A stretch of 64,000 nucleotides of DNA from Kingdonia uniflora (GCA_014058105.1 JACGCM010002657.1:1426001-1490000); one strand, 5' to 3'. Positions 45,162-57,250 are shown, counted from the first letter of the stretch. Made by a program: numbers and translations. Notes: generated by a model not told the origin, from the sequence alone.

Positions 45162-46446
45162 CTAAAGATAATACATATGAGTTTTACCGCTATCATTTCC
45201 CTATGCGGTGCCATTGGCTTGGCCTCCTTGTGGGCCCTATTACAGCATTTAGGGCCGTCATCTATGGATACTGATGAACTTTATGATTCCCTCCACAAAG
45301 AAAATACTTCAAGTTTCCTTAACGCCATTGAAACCTGGACGAGGAGGAAGCGCCACCATTATTACGTGGCATGTGGTACTCCCTCCAGGATTTAGAACTC
45401 GAGGCACCGCCCGTACTCTCTCCACCACTTCAGCTCTGGCCATGACCTTGGCCTTGACCTTTACCTCCCCCACTTTTAGCTTGGTATCCGCCATTCTTAC
45501 CCTTATTGTAATTATAGGAGGATCCCCTTCTCTGCTGCGACAGGGAATTAGACTGAGACTGAGTCAGTCGACGCTTACCCTGCATAGGAGTGTAGTCATT
45601 GATACACTCAATGGAGGCCATTGCGGATACTAAATCATAAACCCGTTGCCTTTGCAGTTCATTCTGGATCCATGGTTTCAAACCTTTTAAAAAATAGAAT
45701 AACATATCCTTTTCAGATATGTCATAGATATCCAACATTAGAGCTGAGAACCGCTTCACATATTTAAGGATATTGCCTGCCTGCCTTAGTTGCCTTAAAC
45801 TCCTCCGAGCAATGAACTCAACATTCTCAGGTAGGAACTGACTATTCAACTCTTTTTTCAAGTCATCCCACGATCTAATAGTACTGTGACCGCTCTGGAT
45901 CTCAGCATACTTGGTGAGCAAAGAAAGTTTAGTATCACCAGCGAGGTACATGGCAACCATTGGCACCTTCACACCTACACTCTAAGGCCTTACTACATTG
46001 AAGTACATCTTCATATCAAAGAGGATGTTCTCCACCTCCTTTGTGTCCCTCGTCCCCTTGTACGCCTTGGGTTCAGGGACCTTGATTCTGGGCCATTCTA
46101 TACCGCCGCCCAAAGGTGCTGCTTTACCACTCCCAGCAACCCAAATAAGGAGATTCACCTTTGAAGATAGTTCAGCTGCCTAATCCAGAAGAGTAGCCAT
46201 ATTACCTTTAACCACCCCTTCTAGCGTAACGAGATGTTCGCCCATATAGGCATAATTGTTTGTGAACCCGTCCAATCGTTCCTCGAAAGTCTTTACTTGA
46301 TCGATAATCCCACCTAGAGCATGAATCTTAGACTTTAATTGGTCCAAACGTGTTCGGGTGTTCATTGGCTTGGGATTGACGGGTGGTCCGACCACTTGCA
46401 AGGCTAGGGCAGGGGCGGGATCGGTAGCATTAAGACCCTCCACCAT
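45162..46446 (-). pseudogene. Chromovirus gag
   Basis: Minus strand from an ATG at 46446: MVEGLNATDPAPALA, a possible coiled coil (LDQLKSKIHALGGIIDQV), then after a stop IKVPEPKAYKGTRDTKEVEN. The capsid-like domain is 45972-45430 (DLKKELNSQFLPENVEFIAR, LRQLRQAGNILKYVKRFSAL, FLKGLKPWIQNEL). It is followed by a Gln/Gly-rich part and a decayed zinc knuckle (FLCGGNHKVHQYP at about 45262-45300; two Cys lost). The standard chromovirus gag layout is broken by several stops. Confidence 0.87.
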
Positions 46447-46474
46447 AGTAACTAGATCGCTTTCTACTCAAACG

Positions 46475-46491
46475 TTAGCTCTGAAACCAAC
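46475..46491 (-). other. Chromovirus primer binding site
   Basis: On the minus strand GTTGGTTTCAGAGCTAA follows the 5' LTR, close to the initiator tRNA-Met type TGGTATCAGAGC. Confidence 0.75.
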
Positions 46492-46913
46492 TGACACAGA
46501 CCAACTTAAACACAAGCTTGGTACGTGCGACGCTCAACGCACCTGCCTCAAGTAAGCCTAATTATTTGTCTCTTTCAACCGTCTTTCAATACAATATCAC
46601 ATAATATCATATAATCTCAAGGCAACACAATCACTGCACAAAAGGTCTTTGTAAACATCATTTCATTCATTTATCAACAATAATTACAAAGCTTTTATTC
46701 CTTCTCGGATGTATCGGAGTCAAGTCCTTTACATATATAGCTACTAAGGAAATAAATAACATCTAAATGGAAGCATTAAAGATGGAGACGAAGCGTACTC
46801 CCCCTTTCGGCTAATATGAACTTTTAAAAAATAAATCAAACTTTGTACATGGCTTTATTACATCCTAAAGATACTATGTACAAAATATGGGCTTGATTCG
46901 CTAAGGCGTCACA
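46492..46913 (-). repeat. Chromovirus 5' LTR
   Basis: 422 bp. On the minus strand it starts TGTGACGCC and ends CTGTGTCA. It matches 17604-18056. The next five bases (46914-46918) are GCCGG, the partner of ACCGG at 17599-17603. Confidence 0.9.
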
Positions 46914-46918
46914 GCCGG

Positions 46919-48969
46919 TTATTTATGCTTGTCATTAGTAAAAGGGTTCTATGAGCCTATATATATCAACACACTACACTCAGACATGATATTGACATGA
47001 AAAGGACCACCACTACGAACGAAAGGTCGGGCTCGATTCTATGGAACCACAACGATGAATAGACATATGAGTTTCATTTATAGGGGATGTATATTTGAGT
47101 TACAGGACTATGTTAACGAGTGATTTGAAACTGTGCATACTCACTGAGAAAATTTTTGGTGAGGGAAAATTTTGATGGGATGAAGGGGTACCAATAATAA
47201 GATTCCATGTCATCATTATTTTTAACCCAACTTTAGCGACTCCAAATTAAATTTGATGGAAGACAACTTGCAAAAACTTAACTGCCTCTATAATAGATGA
47301 AACTAAATATTAATAAAATATTTTATCCTTCATGATTTTTTTTATTTAAACCAAAATAGTAGCTCAATATTTTCACCAAAAAATCCATACTTAATTTCAT
47401 CTTATTCATACGAAAATTCAATCATTTTAAAATCTTACACAAGCATTTGTGACTAATACTACTTCATCTTTCTTCCCTATAATCATTATTTATCATTGGG
47501 ATTATGCTGTAATCTTTTTCTTTTCAGATCATATGATTGTAAATATCGTATTAGATGTATTTTCTTAAAGAAAATTCGCAAAGAAAGGAATAACGCTACT
47601 CGTTAGGATCCGTTATTGCCAAATGTGTTTATTTACAATGTGAAAGGTTTTGATCACTGTAAACAAATTTGCAATTCAAGTTGTAGATATTGTAATGGCC
47701 TAATTCTGTAAACTCGAAGTGGCCTTGAGTTAGCTCTTACACCAATATACCTATAACAAAATCTAATTGAAAGCTAGAAATGGCACAGGTGTTTAGCGTG
47801 AAAAACCTATGAATAAGATTAAAAGCCACATCCTTGGGTTGAGGATTTTTGTAATAGTGACGTTTATTGCTTGAGACTGAAATCTTATTATAAGTGATCT
47901 CTAGACTTAAAAATGTTTGATCTTCTTAATAAGAAGTTTGAAGTTTTTGAGAATCAAGAAAATATAGTCTTCCTGGTGATTTCTCCTGTAACCTTCTGGT
48001 CCTTATCTCTAATAAAACTTTTTCCTTATATAGACTTTTCCTGCAGTTCTTCATCATGCTGGAACACGTTCTCCGAATAATATGGTTAGCGGCGGTTGAC
48101 TGAGTAACTGCTGAGTTCGAGAGACAGGTGGCTTTAACTTGTTCAGGCTTTTCGATTTGTGTTCGACCCACGTTTCGTGTCAGTTTGTGGAATATGTGGC
48201 AATGCTGACTGGTGAAGTTGTATGGAGAATGCGTGAATCTGGCATGGAGGTAGTTCAAACTGGAGATGGATTGATTTAGGTAAGATCGAGGGGTAGGCCC
48301 CTACAATTACCACCTCGCAACTAAAGTCACGAGTAGCTTGGGTTGAGAAAGAATTTTTGGGATATGGGTTAGAAATTTGAATGAGGAAGGAAGTAATGAT
48401 GGCGTTTGACTGTATAAAGATACGCCCATCAAGAGGGAAGTACGTGCATTTATTATTGATGGAAATATTAATGTATGTGATGGTTAGGGTATGAAGAGTC
48501 TCTTCGTATTGAATGATGACGTTTGGGAAAATGTACCTGCATAATAAGTATTGGGTTATATAAATTGTACCTATACCGATGTTGGTGGCCAAGTACGCTT
48601 GTTCAGATACAAAATCTTCTACAAGTGTTGAAGATTGTGAAGACTCGTAGGATGGTTTATGAAGAGAGAATTGCCTCAAAAATGTAGAGGTTGAAGTTGA
48701 AATTTCTGAGAAATCAGTCATTGGAGAATTCAACTCATGTTCTTCTTCCTCTAACGTATCAAGGAAAGTCAAAATATGAAGCGACAGAAGCTGAGGACGA
48801 TTTTTACAGTAGATGGTGGTTTCACCACATTGCCTTGATAGGCGATCAACGTTGGGTTTTTTTTTTGGCATCTTTGCGGAAGACAAGGTTGGGGAGACAG
48901 ATGTAAGGATTGGCGTAACTGTTGTGCTGCTGCGCTGATGTTTTACGTTGCAACGGATTCTAATGTTTG
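46919..48969. other. Unassigned region between chromovirus and Athila-2
   Basis: No family recognised. By position, its left end should be the other half of whatever the chromovirus interrupted, possibly the tail of the Athila-1 element. The longest frame is on the minus strand (48143-48886, 247 codons; a Ser/Thr-rich N-terminus and an Ile/Tyr-rich middle). It resembles nothing I know and is flanked by AT-rich DNA, so it may be chance or part of a decayed gene. Confidence 0.4.
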
Positions 48970-50208
48970 TGATGAGCGCGTAATTATGACATTTTTAATA
49001 TACCCGAACATGTATTTTAGTCCTCCATTATATTTAATTTTGAGTTCTTATGTACGTTTGTTTGATTGCAGCTATTGGTGATGGATATTTGAAACCAAGC
49101 TCTCAAAGTCAAATAAAAGTGTCTCCAGCAGTTCATAGCACAAAAAGTCAAAGACACAATATATTTGGTCTCAAGATTGAAGAAATAAATACACAAATAT
49201 TCTTGGAGAATAAGATCAAAGAATATATTGCATCCAAGATCCTTGAAGATATTATATATTGAAGATATATGCAAGAGTTTCCATGAAGAAAGATCTTTAC
49301 ATCACTGAAGGGAATTATATGCAAGAATCTTAAAAGATTGGTTGTGAAATTAGAAGATATTATTGTGAAAATATTCTTTAAAATTTAATGTATAGTTTCT
49401 AAATTTGGGTTCTTTCTCCTATAAAAGGAACCCTCCCCCCATTGTAATTGGGCATCTCATATTAGAGCAAGTTTAGGAGAAATAAAGTCATAAGTTTTAT
49501 TTAATTGACTTTTCTTCTCTTTTAGTTTAATTTTTGTTAATGTCTTTTTTAGTTGTTAATGCCACGAAGTCCTAGATGAGTGGCTAATTTCCTAGTTAAG
49601 GCTAGGATGAGGCCTCTTCATGGATGAGCAATAGTTAATAATAATTAGGTTCTAATTAGTTTTTTCTTAGTACTTTATAATTGATAAGTTAGTGCATCAT
49701 ATCAAAGGCTTGACCATAGCTTCGATTTGGTGTACGATAACTTTGGATACAAACAAGTGCTACTAACCGTAGACTTGATTTGAAGATCTAAACAAGAGAT
49801 AATACTAGAGAGCTTACTAAGCCTAGCCATGGTTGAGTTGATAATTCTCTAAGACACTCTTCACCATCTCTTAAAAGCATAAGCACTAAATGCTTGACCA
49901 TAGATTTAGTGGCTTATTTTACAACATCGTACGTGTCTTAACACAAACATATGATGGGTGGAGATATTAGGATCTAGTTATATATCGATTAGTACTTTGA
50001 ATGGTAGAGGCCAAGTCCGAACCTTAGCTCTCTCCCTCATTAAGTTTTATAATTAGTTTTTTTATATTCATTTTAGATTTATATAATCGTTATTCGGCCT
50101 AGAAAGTATTTGTTTTCCCAAACCTCCTTATGGATTCGATCCCACTCATCTGTACTTCAATTTGACAACTGTAGTTTGAGTGAGTATTTTGTAGAGGCCC
50201 TTAAAACC
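48970..50208 (+). repeat. Athila-2 5' LTR
   Basis: Colinear with 58774-60016 by eye, both containing CCTATAAAAGGAACCCTCCC (about 49421 and 59221), a likely TATA region (TATAAAAG). The end is placed at AAAACC, where the two copies diverge. Confidence 0.88.
49418..49430 (+). promoter_or_regulatory. Putative LTR TATA box
   Basis: TCCTATAAAAGGA is conserved in both LTRs (second copy at about 59218-59230), a good plant TATA match. Confidence 0.55.
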
Positions 50209-51707
50209 TATTTGTCGGGGAGGCATCGTTGGAAACTATTCTCTCTAGTACTGAATCTTCTTTGATAATTTTCTTTGTTAATTCTTACTAATACCGTGCC
50301 AATGATTTCAAAATTCTTTGTTTCTAAGATTCATTAAAAGTTATAGTGGGCTGGTAATATAATATAGTATTTATATTATTATCGTTTCTCTTTTCTGTTT
50401 CTCTAGTTTAGTTTAAAAAAATTAAAAAAATTTTGATTGTTTCAAGTTTATGGCACTACAGTAGCTGTGAAGTCTGCTCCTGAATGCTTCACCGTTTTTG
50501 ATCATCTATACTTCACAGTTAGGAAATACATTTGCTACCAAAGTTTCAGATAATTGAAAACCCTATCCGAATTTCTATAGATGATATTTTTCTGCTTAGC
50601 CGTTTGTGAGTTATTGTCTTTTGAAAAAATAGTAACAAATAATTTCAGTAAAGGACGTCACTGTTCATTCATCACTTGTTTTGAGCATTAGGGACGCTAA
50701 ATTCTAGAAAAATTCTTTCTTGAATTTTTCTTTTAAAAAAATATCTTTCCAAATTAATATTATTTATTGCTCTCACTCAACCGAACTGAAAGATATGCGC
50801 ATTTGAAAATCAGGACATCATAGACTACAATAAACTTAGAAATTGAATTAATATTATTGTTGCAAGTTCATTAATCCTTTTTCTCTTGCTTTGCTGAATA
50901 GTAACAAAGTTGGAAACGAGATGAACAATATACAAAGCTAAAAGCATCATCAAATCCATCCTTCTTGTGCCCCCTAAGGGAAGGGGCACTTCCTTCTTTC
51001 GCCCCCTAAGTGAAGGGGCGGCCACAGCTTCACCGGGAAACACTTCCCGTAGATTGGCTCCTCTATAAACTTAACATCTAGAAGGGGTTCATATCTGCTA
51101 CGCCCCGACACTAATAAAGTCATTTGAACTGTATAAATACACGTTGCTCTAATAAAAAAATTGCAGTGGTTGGATTGACCTATTGCTCTGTTTAATATTC
51201 TTTTTTATTCCAACATTAGTAAATGTAAAAAAATTGTTAGAGACTTGTAGGATTTCATCACCTAAAAAGCTCTCAAACAAGTGGGACCACTCATTAGGGA
51301 TACCAAGAAATTCGTATCACACAAAAATTTAACGTCCCAGACCTCAAAATAACTGCTACTAAAATAGAGTAGGAAGATTCCTGTAGGATTTCATCATCCA
51401 ACGGATAGGTGTACCAGACCAGGGTTCAAACACGGGTTCGTAGGATACGGTCCCAGCCTAGCGCCGCGAAATACTAGTTGTAGGTTTGTGACATCACCGT
51501 TCCGAGTGCTGACATACGATAAGGAAACTCGCTCGGGCGTGAGGACTGAACATTTACTTTAAGCTAGTACTAGCACAGTGACGCAGGGGAGTGTAGGAAC
51601 CAAAGCCTTTGGCCATCCTATCCTTTTGTGAACATAGAAGAATATAGGGGCGATCTGCTTGTTACTTTTTAAAAAACTTTGAAGTGTTAGATTATAGGTT
51701 TTATTGA
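50209..51707 (+). other. Athila-2 leader (5' UTR) and primer site remnant
   Basis: TATTTGTCGGGGAGGCA directly after the LTR looks like a decayed TTTGGCGCCGTTGCCGGGGA primer site with an internal deletion. The rest is non-coding. It holds two adjacent hairpins at 50967-51020, and a direct repeat containing TGTAGGATTTCATCA at about 51247-51261 and 51381-51395. No gene recognised. Confidence 0.55.
50967..51020. repeat. Twin stem-loops with matching loops
   Basis: 50967-50989 forms a 7-bp stem (GTGCCCC/GGGGCAC) around CTAAGGGAA. 51000-51020 forms a 6-bp stem (CGCCCC/GGGGCG) around CTAAGTGAA. The two are a tandem duplication with a T-A to C-G pair exchange that preserves pairing. Confidence 0.75.
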
Positions 51708-53490
51708 TTGTTTACTAAATTGGGTGCCAATTTTTTTTCATATATTAGTTTGTGCATGATCAATTGGATACGTGGAGAAAAACGTTTAGGAAGCTTATCA
51801 GAACCTTTGCCCATTTACGGGCTACCACCTCAACCTAAGCAGAGAGGGCGACAGCCTCACCCAGTTAATATAATAGAGGAGGACTTAGGAGCCCCAGTTT
51901 GGGAGGAAAGTGATCCATCTAGAGTTTTCCTAATTTTAGAGGAAGATATTTCATCTAGATTTGACCCAATTGAACTAATTGTCGAGCTAGAAGTCGAATA
52001 CCTAATCACGGCCACCGCAAAATCCCTTATGGACTATTGGACCTCAGTGGTGAGTGATATGCCTTCATGTATTGTGTTACCAGCCGTCACGACAAACCAT
52101 TCTAAAATCAAGCCTAGTGTGATCCAAATGTTACCTATATTTCATGGGCTTGATTCTGAGAACCTTTATAAGCACGTTCACAAGTTTAAGAAAATTGTGC
52201 GCTCTTCAAATACCAACATTTTATTGAGGATTCCGTCCGCCTTCGTCTTTTCCCATTCTCACTAAAAGATAAGGCGAGAAATTGGCTTGATTTATTAGTA
52301 CCGGCATCTATTAAATCATTGGACCAAATGGAGACTAAGTTCAAAACCAAATGGTTTTTAATGGGAAAAACCCTTGCTCTTAGAAATACAATTGTTGAAT
52401 TTGCCCAAAATAAGATCAAAACGTTTTACGAGGCATGAGAGAGATATAAAGATCTTCTTTCATATCAACATCATGGGATTGAAAAGCAACATTTAGCCCA
52501 AATCTTTTATCGTGGAATGACGTATGAGAATCCTTACAGGCTAGAATCCATGCATAGTGGTAAATTTTAGGACCATGAGCCCGATAAAGCTTATGAGGTG
52601 TTAGAGACATTGGCTGAGAATTCTCAGCAATGGGACTTTGATCCACATAGAAATGTTCGTATAGCCAAGATAAAAGGATTGTACGAAGTAAGTGAGGGAA
52701 TGGCCATTAAAGCCCAATTAGATACTCTTTCCAAAAAAATTAAGGATGCGGTTATGAATCAATCTAAGGGTAGTGTGAACCAAGTTCAGCAACAGGGGTG
52801 CACCGTTTGTTATGATGTCACCCATGTGACTCAAATGTGTCCGATGTTAAATGAAATGAATGACAATCAAGACCAAGTTAATGTTTTGAATAATACCTAC
52901 AAGAGGCCATTTGACCCGTAGAAGCCAACTTGGCAGAACCACCCAAATATTTAGTAGAAGAACAACCAACCCAGTCCTAGTTTTGGTAAGCCACAGACCT
53001 CAGTTCATAATTTGTCTAGGAATCCCAATTCTCAGTCTTATCCTCAAACATCTCAGGAAACCTTTCAGTCATCTAAATAGTATTTGCCAGCTCTACTAAA
53101 ACATCTTTGGAAGATACCCTTGCTCTCTTCAAGCAACAATCAATGGAAAGCCAAAAAAAGCATTACAATTTCAGCAACAAGTAATGCAATTCCAACAACA
53201 GACTTTGGTAAACCAAAATTCTACATCCCAATCTATTTTAAATTTAGAGACTCAGATAGGACAATTAGCAAATGCATTGCATGAGAGACCAGCAGGTAAG
53301 CTACCTAGCCAACCTAAATTTAATCCCAAAGGACCACCTGGGTTTGAGCCTAAATCAATGCCAAAAAAGCTTAATGACTTACCACTCTTCGAAGTGGTAG
53401 ACAAATTGATAGCCGAGTTGAAATACCTAGGGTTGAGCCAACACCAGTTACTATTAAGGATGAGGTTGGTACGAGTGAACCAGTTGTAGT
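51708..53490 (+). pseudogene. Athila-2 gag
   Basis: The frame 51708-52265 carries IKPSVIQMLPIFHGLDSEN and LYKHVHKFKKIV (the Athila gag capsid start). After a frameshift near 52200 it continues as LRLFPFSLKDKARNWLDLL, KFKTKWF, FYEAxERYKDLLSYQHHGI and LAQIFYRGM, with stops at about 52438 and 52568. An open part (52598-52921) ends with the zinc knuckle CTVCYDVTHVTQMC (CX2CX4HX4C, 52799-52840). A Gln-rich tail (QFQQQ, LETQIGQLANALHERP) leads to the protease at about 53490. Packaging role as in other LTR elements; the frame is broken. Confidence 0.85.
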
Positions 53491-53524
53491 AAGCAACCAT
53501 GAACCTTCTAAGAAATCTAAGGAG

Positions 53525-54260
53525 TTGCCAACTTCGTCCGTTTCCATACCAAAGGTACGTGTTGAGCCAAATGTGCCTTATCCACAACGCCTTCTTCCGG
53601 CTAATAAAGGAAGTCAATTTGACGAGATATTAGATGTATTTAAGAAATTTCATATAAATATTCTAGTACTCGATGCAATCATGCTTATTCCTGCGTATGC
53701 CAAATTCCTTAAGGATGCGTGCACTGGGAAAAGAAAAATTAATGTGCACAAGAAAGTCTTCTTAACGGAGACATTAACCCCTCCTAAGCTTCGTGATCCT
53801 GGATGCCCAACCCTCCCTTGTAAAATTGGAGATCATAAAGTGGATAGGGCATTACTCGACTTGGGGGCAAGTGTGAATGTCTTACCTTACACAGTCTATC
53901 CGGAGTTAGGACTTGGAGAACTCGAACGTACCCAAATGATACTTCAATTTGTTGATAGGTCAATACGATACCCACGTGGTATGCTAGAGGATATTCTTAT
54001 CAAGGTTGATACTCTTATTTTTTCTCATGGACTTTTTTGTTTTGGACACTAAAGATATCATGAATCCTAGTTGCGTGATCCCCGTCATATTGGGCCACCC
54101 GTTCCTTGCGATTGCTCATGCCATTATTAATTTCTTTAATGGGGCTTTATAATTATCAATGGGAGACATGAAGATCAAACTTAATGTTTTTAACAATAAT
54201 ACTCAAGTCCCTCATTCTGATGACATGGCAGAACTGAATATGATTGACTCCTTAGTTTTC
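53525..54260 (+). pseudogene. Athila-2 aspartic protease region
   Basis: A 175-codon open frame (53525-54052) with GCPTLPCKIGDHKVDRALLD, then LGASVNVLPYTVYPELGLGE and RYPRGMLEDILIKVDTLIF. The DLGAS motif is the retropepsin active site in this lineage (D-L-G instead of D-T-G). A frame change at about 54035 leads to SCVIPVILGHPFLAIA and NVFNNNTQV; the same blocks are seen in the remnant at 740-1000. Confidence 0.85.
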
Positions 54261-54599
54261 AACTCGTTCCCTAAATAATTTTCTGTCGACCCTTTAGAAT
54301 CATGTCTTGTAAATTTTGGTGAGGACTTTAATGAAGACACAATAATTAACAAATTTATTGATTTACTCGACTCAACTCTTATTTTTAACATATCCAAATG
54401 GAGACCTAGACTGGAACTTCTTGAACCATCAACTACTTTACCAATTCCATCCATTGTTCAACCACCCAGCTGGACCTCAAGCCATTACCCAATACTCTCA
54501 AGTATGCCTTTCTAGGTGATTTTGAAACTCTACCTGTGATAATAGCTTCCAATCTAGATGTTGACCAGGAAGGTAAACTAATGAGTGTCCAGAAAACAT

Positions 54600-55640
54600 A
54601 AATTAACCATAGGGTAGTCTATGGTAGACTTGAAGGGAATTAGCCCGGCCGTGTGTATGCATCGCATCAATCTCAAAGAAGATGCTAAAAATTTGTGTGA
54701 GATGCAGCCGTGTTTAAATCCAACTATGATGGAGGTGGCTAAGAAGGAAGTTCTCAAGCTATTAGACTCGAGTATTATATACCCCATTTCAGATAGTAAG
54801 TGAATCAGCTTTGTTCAAGTTGTACCCAAGAAGTTGTACCCAAGAAATCAGGGATTACAGTAGTCAAAAATGAGAATAATGAATTTATCCCTACCCGTAT
54901 GACTACCGGGTGGCGTATTTGTATCGATTACGAAAAGTTGAACACGGTCACTAGGAAAGATCATTTTCTTCTTCCATTCATTGATCAAATGCTTGAACGA
55001 TTAGCAAGAAAAAGTTATTATTATTTTCTTGACGGTTATTTTTGATATAATCAGATCCCCATCGCTCCAGAAGATCAGGAGAAAACCACATTCACATGTC
55101 CCTATGGGACTTATTCTTATCGGCGTATGCCATTTGGTTTGTGCAATGTACCTGCTACATTTTAACGTTGTGTGATGAGCATTTTCTCTGATATGATTGA
55201 TAAATTTATCGAAATCTTCATGGATGATTTTTTAGTTTTTGGTTCCTCTTTTGATGTATGTTTGCACCATTTGGAGCTCGTACTAGAATGATATACACAA
55301 TCCAATTTGGTGTAAAACAAGGAAAAGTGTCACTTCATGGTGACGCAAGTGATAGTTCTTGGGCATATCATCTCCAACAAAAGGATAGAAGTTGATAAGG
55401 AAAAAATTGATATTATTTCTTCCTTACCTCCTCCTCGGATGGTTAAGGCCATTCGATCATTTCAAGGCCATGCAGGGTTTTATTGTCTGTTCATCAAAAA
55501 TTTTAGCAACATTTCCCAACCTTTTTGTAATTTACTTGCTAAGGACACTGATTTCTACTTTGATGATGAATATTCTAGAGCTTTTGAGAAGCTCAAACTT
55601 CTATTAACTTTCACTCCAATCATCTAACCGCCCAACTGGG
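54600..55640 (+). pseudogene. Athila-2 reverse transcriptase
   Basis: Blocks in order: LLDSSIIYPISDSK (54760-54800), VPKKSGITVVKNENNEFIPT, WRICIDYEKLNTVTRKDHF (about 54912-54968), FIDQMLERLARKSYYYFLDG and a stop at 55043-55045, then TFTCPYGTYSYRRMPFGLCN (about 55089-55148). A TAA follows within ATFxRC, and then comes the catalytic FMDDFLVFG at about 55217-55243, KCHFMV and VDKEKIDIISSLPPPR. A 15-base tandem duplication around TTGTACCCAAGAA sits at about 54816-54845. Catalytic residues are intact; at least four stops are present. Confidence 0.87.
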
Positions 55641-56190
55641 ATCTTCTATTTGAATTGATGTGCGATGTATCTGACTACGCTATTGGAGCAGTTCTAGAAC
55701 AAAGAGTAGATAAAAAATATCATGTTATTTACTATGCCAGTCGTGCGCTCAATGATGCACAAATGAATTACTCTACTACTGAGATGGAGTTATTAGCCAT
55801 TGTATTTGCATTAGAAAAATTTCGGTCATATCTTGTTGGGTCAAAAATTATTGTTTAAACCGATCACGCGGCCTTTAAATATTTATTATCCAAAAAGGAT
55901 GCTAAGCCTTGGTTAATCCGATGGATCCTCTTATTACAAGAATTTGACATCAAAATTGAAGATAAGAAAGGTGTTGAAAATGTTGTAGTAGACCATTTAT
56001 CTCGACTTCTGATCATAGGTGGTGATGATCTCCTCCCTATCTTAGAGACATTTCCTGATGAGCAGCTTATGACTATTATACAACTACTTTGGTATGCCGA
56101 CATTGTTAATTATCTTGCTACTGAACGATTACCTGACCACTAGTCTAAGCAAGATAGAACCAAATTTTTAGACGAGGTTTGACATTTCAG
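55641..56190 (+). pseudogene. Athila-2 RNase H
   Basis: ELMCDVSDYAIGAVLEQRVD with KYHVIYYASRALNDAQMNYS and TEMELLAIVFALEKFRSYL (55655-55858), a stop where YTDH is expected (TAA before ACCGATCAC), then [20 protein letters not shown] and VVDHLSRL. All usual gypsy RNase H blocks are present. Short stops separate it from RT and integrase. Confidence 0.85.
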
Positions 56191-57250
56191 TTGGGATGAT
56201 CCTTATCTGTATAAATTTTGTTCAGACCAAGTTATTAGAAGATGGATTCCAAATAATAACTTCCAGAGCGTACTCATGTTTTGCCACACCTATGCCTGTG
56301 GAGGGCATTTCAGTACCAAGAAAATGGCTGCCAAAATTCTTCAATTTGGTCTTTATTGGCCTACCCTTTTTCATGATACACAGACCTTTTGTTCTACTTG
56401 TGATAGATGTCAGAGAAACGACAATATTTCTCACCGCGATATGATGCCCCTAAACAACATTCTTATTGTTAAAATTTTTGATGTTTGGGGCATAAATTTT
56501 ATAGGCCCGCTTCCTTCATCTCGCAGAAACCTTTATATTCTAGTCGCAGTGGACTATGTCTCCAAATGGGTCGAAGCAGCAGCATGTCCGACAAATGACC
56601 ATAGGCCTGTGGTCAAATTTATAAAATCCATTTTTAATCATTTCGGCACTCATCGGGTAGTTATAATTGAGGGAGGGAAACATTTTTGGAATCCTGCTTT
56701 TAAAACTTTATTGAAAAATTATTCCATCACTCATAAAGTTGCCACACCTTGCCATCCACAAACAAGTGGTCAACTAGAAGTTTCGAATCAGGATATAATT
56801 TTTTTTTTTAAAGTTGTTAGAACTTATCATAAAGACTGGTCAGATCATCTTAATGATGCTCTTTGGGCCTATCGAACAGCTTATAAAACCCTGATTGGAA
56901 TATCACCATATAGGCATATCTTTGGGAAAGCTTGCCACTTACCTGCAGAACTAGAGCATAAAGCTCTTTGGGCCACAAAGGCCCTAACTTTGAGATGGAC
57001 CAAGCTGGGTCCAAGAGAAAGCTTTAACTTTCTGAGTTGGATGAACTCCGTCATGAGGCTTATGAAAGTTCAAAAATTTATAAGGAACGTACCAAAGCTT
57101 TTCATGATAAATCAATTATTCATAAAACCTTCGACCCCAATTAAAAGGTATTTCTTTATAACTTTAAGCTTCGTCCATTTCCCGGAAAACTACGATCCCG
57201 TTGGCATTGTCCCTATACGGCTAAAACTATTTTTCCTCATAGAGTCGTAG
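56191..57250 (+). pseudogene. Athila-2 integrase, open frame with altered catalytic residues
   Basis: A 324-codon open frame (56276-57250). Zinc-binding domain: [13 protein letters not shown] and [11 protein letters not shown]. Core: [16 protein letters not shown], where the family has GIDFMGP, so the first catalytic Asp is Asn; then [12 protein letters not shown], and [13 protein letters not shown], where the family has ISDGGSHF, so the second Asp is replaced. The Glu in [10 protein letters not shown] remains. Then [19 protein letters not shown]. After about 56990 it shifts frame relative to the family C-terminus. The length is close to a full integrase core, but the chemistry should be lost. 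Confidence 0.87.

Larger units (their letters stand above)
17604..46913 (-). mobile_element. Ty3/gypsy chromovirus (minus strand), split by CACTA-2
   Basis: Read on the minus strand: 5' LTR (46913-46492), initiator Met tRNA-type primer site, gag, protease, RT, RNase H, integrase, then, beyond the inserted CACTA-2, a chromodomain, a polypurine tract and the 3' LTR (18056-17604). A chromodomain after integrase defines plant chromoviruses. When the ATG duplication and the CACTA insert are ignored, the integrase-chromodomain frame is continuous. Without inserts the element is about 5.6 kb. The short LTRs suggest a Reina- or Galadriel-like clade, which I cannot settle by eye. Stops and frameshifts throughout make it inactive. 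Confidence 0.92.

Noticed and set aside
50825..51043. 72-codon minus-strand frame
   Set aside because: Arises from the twin-hairpin sequence in the Athila-2 leader; no protein likeness.
51415..51640. tRNA-derived SINE suggested by a GGTTCAAAC box
   Set aside because: No matching A box at the right spacing, no tail and no clear duplication around it.
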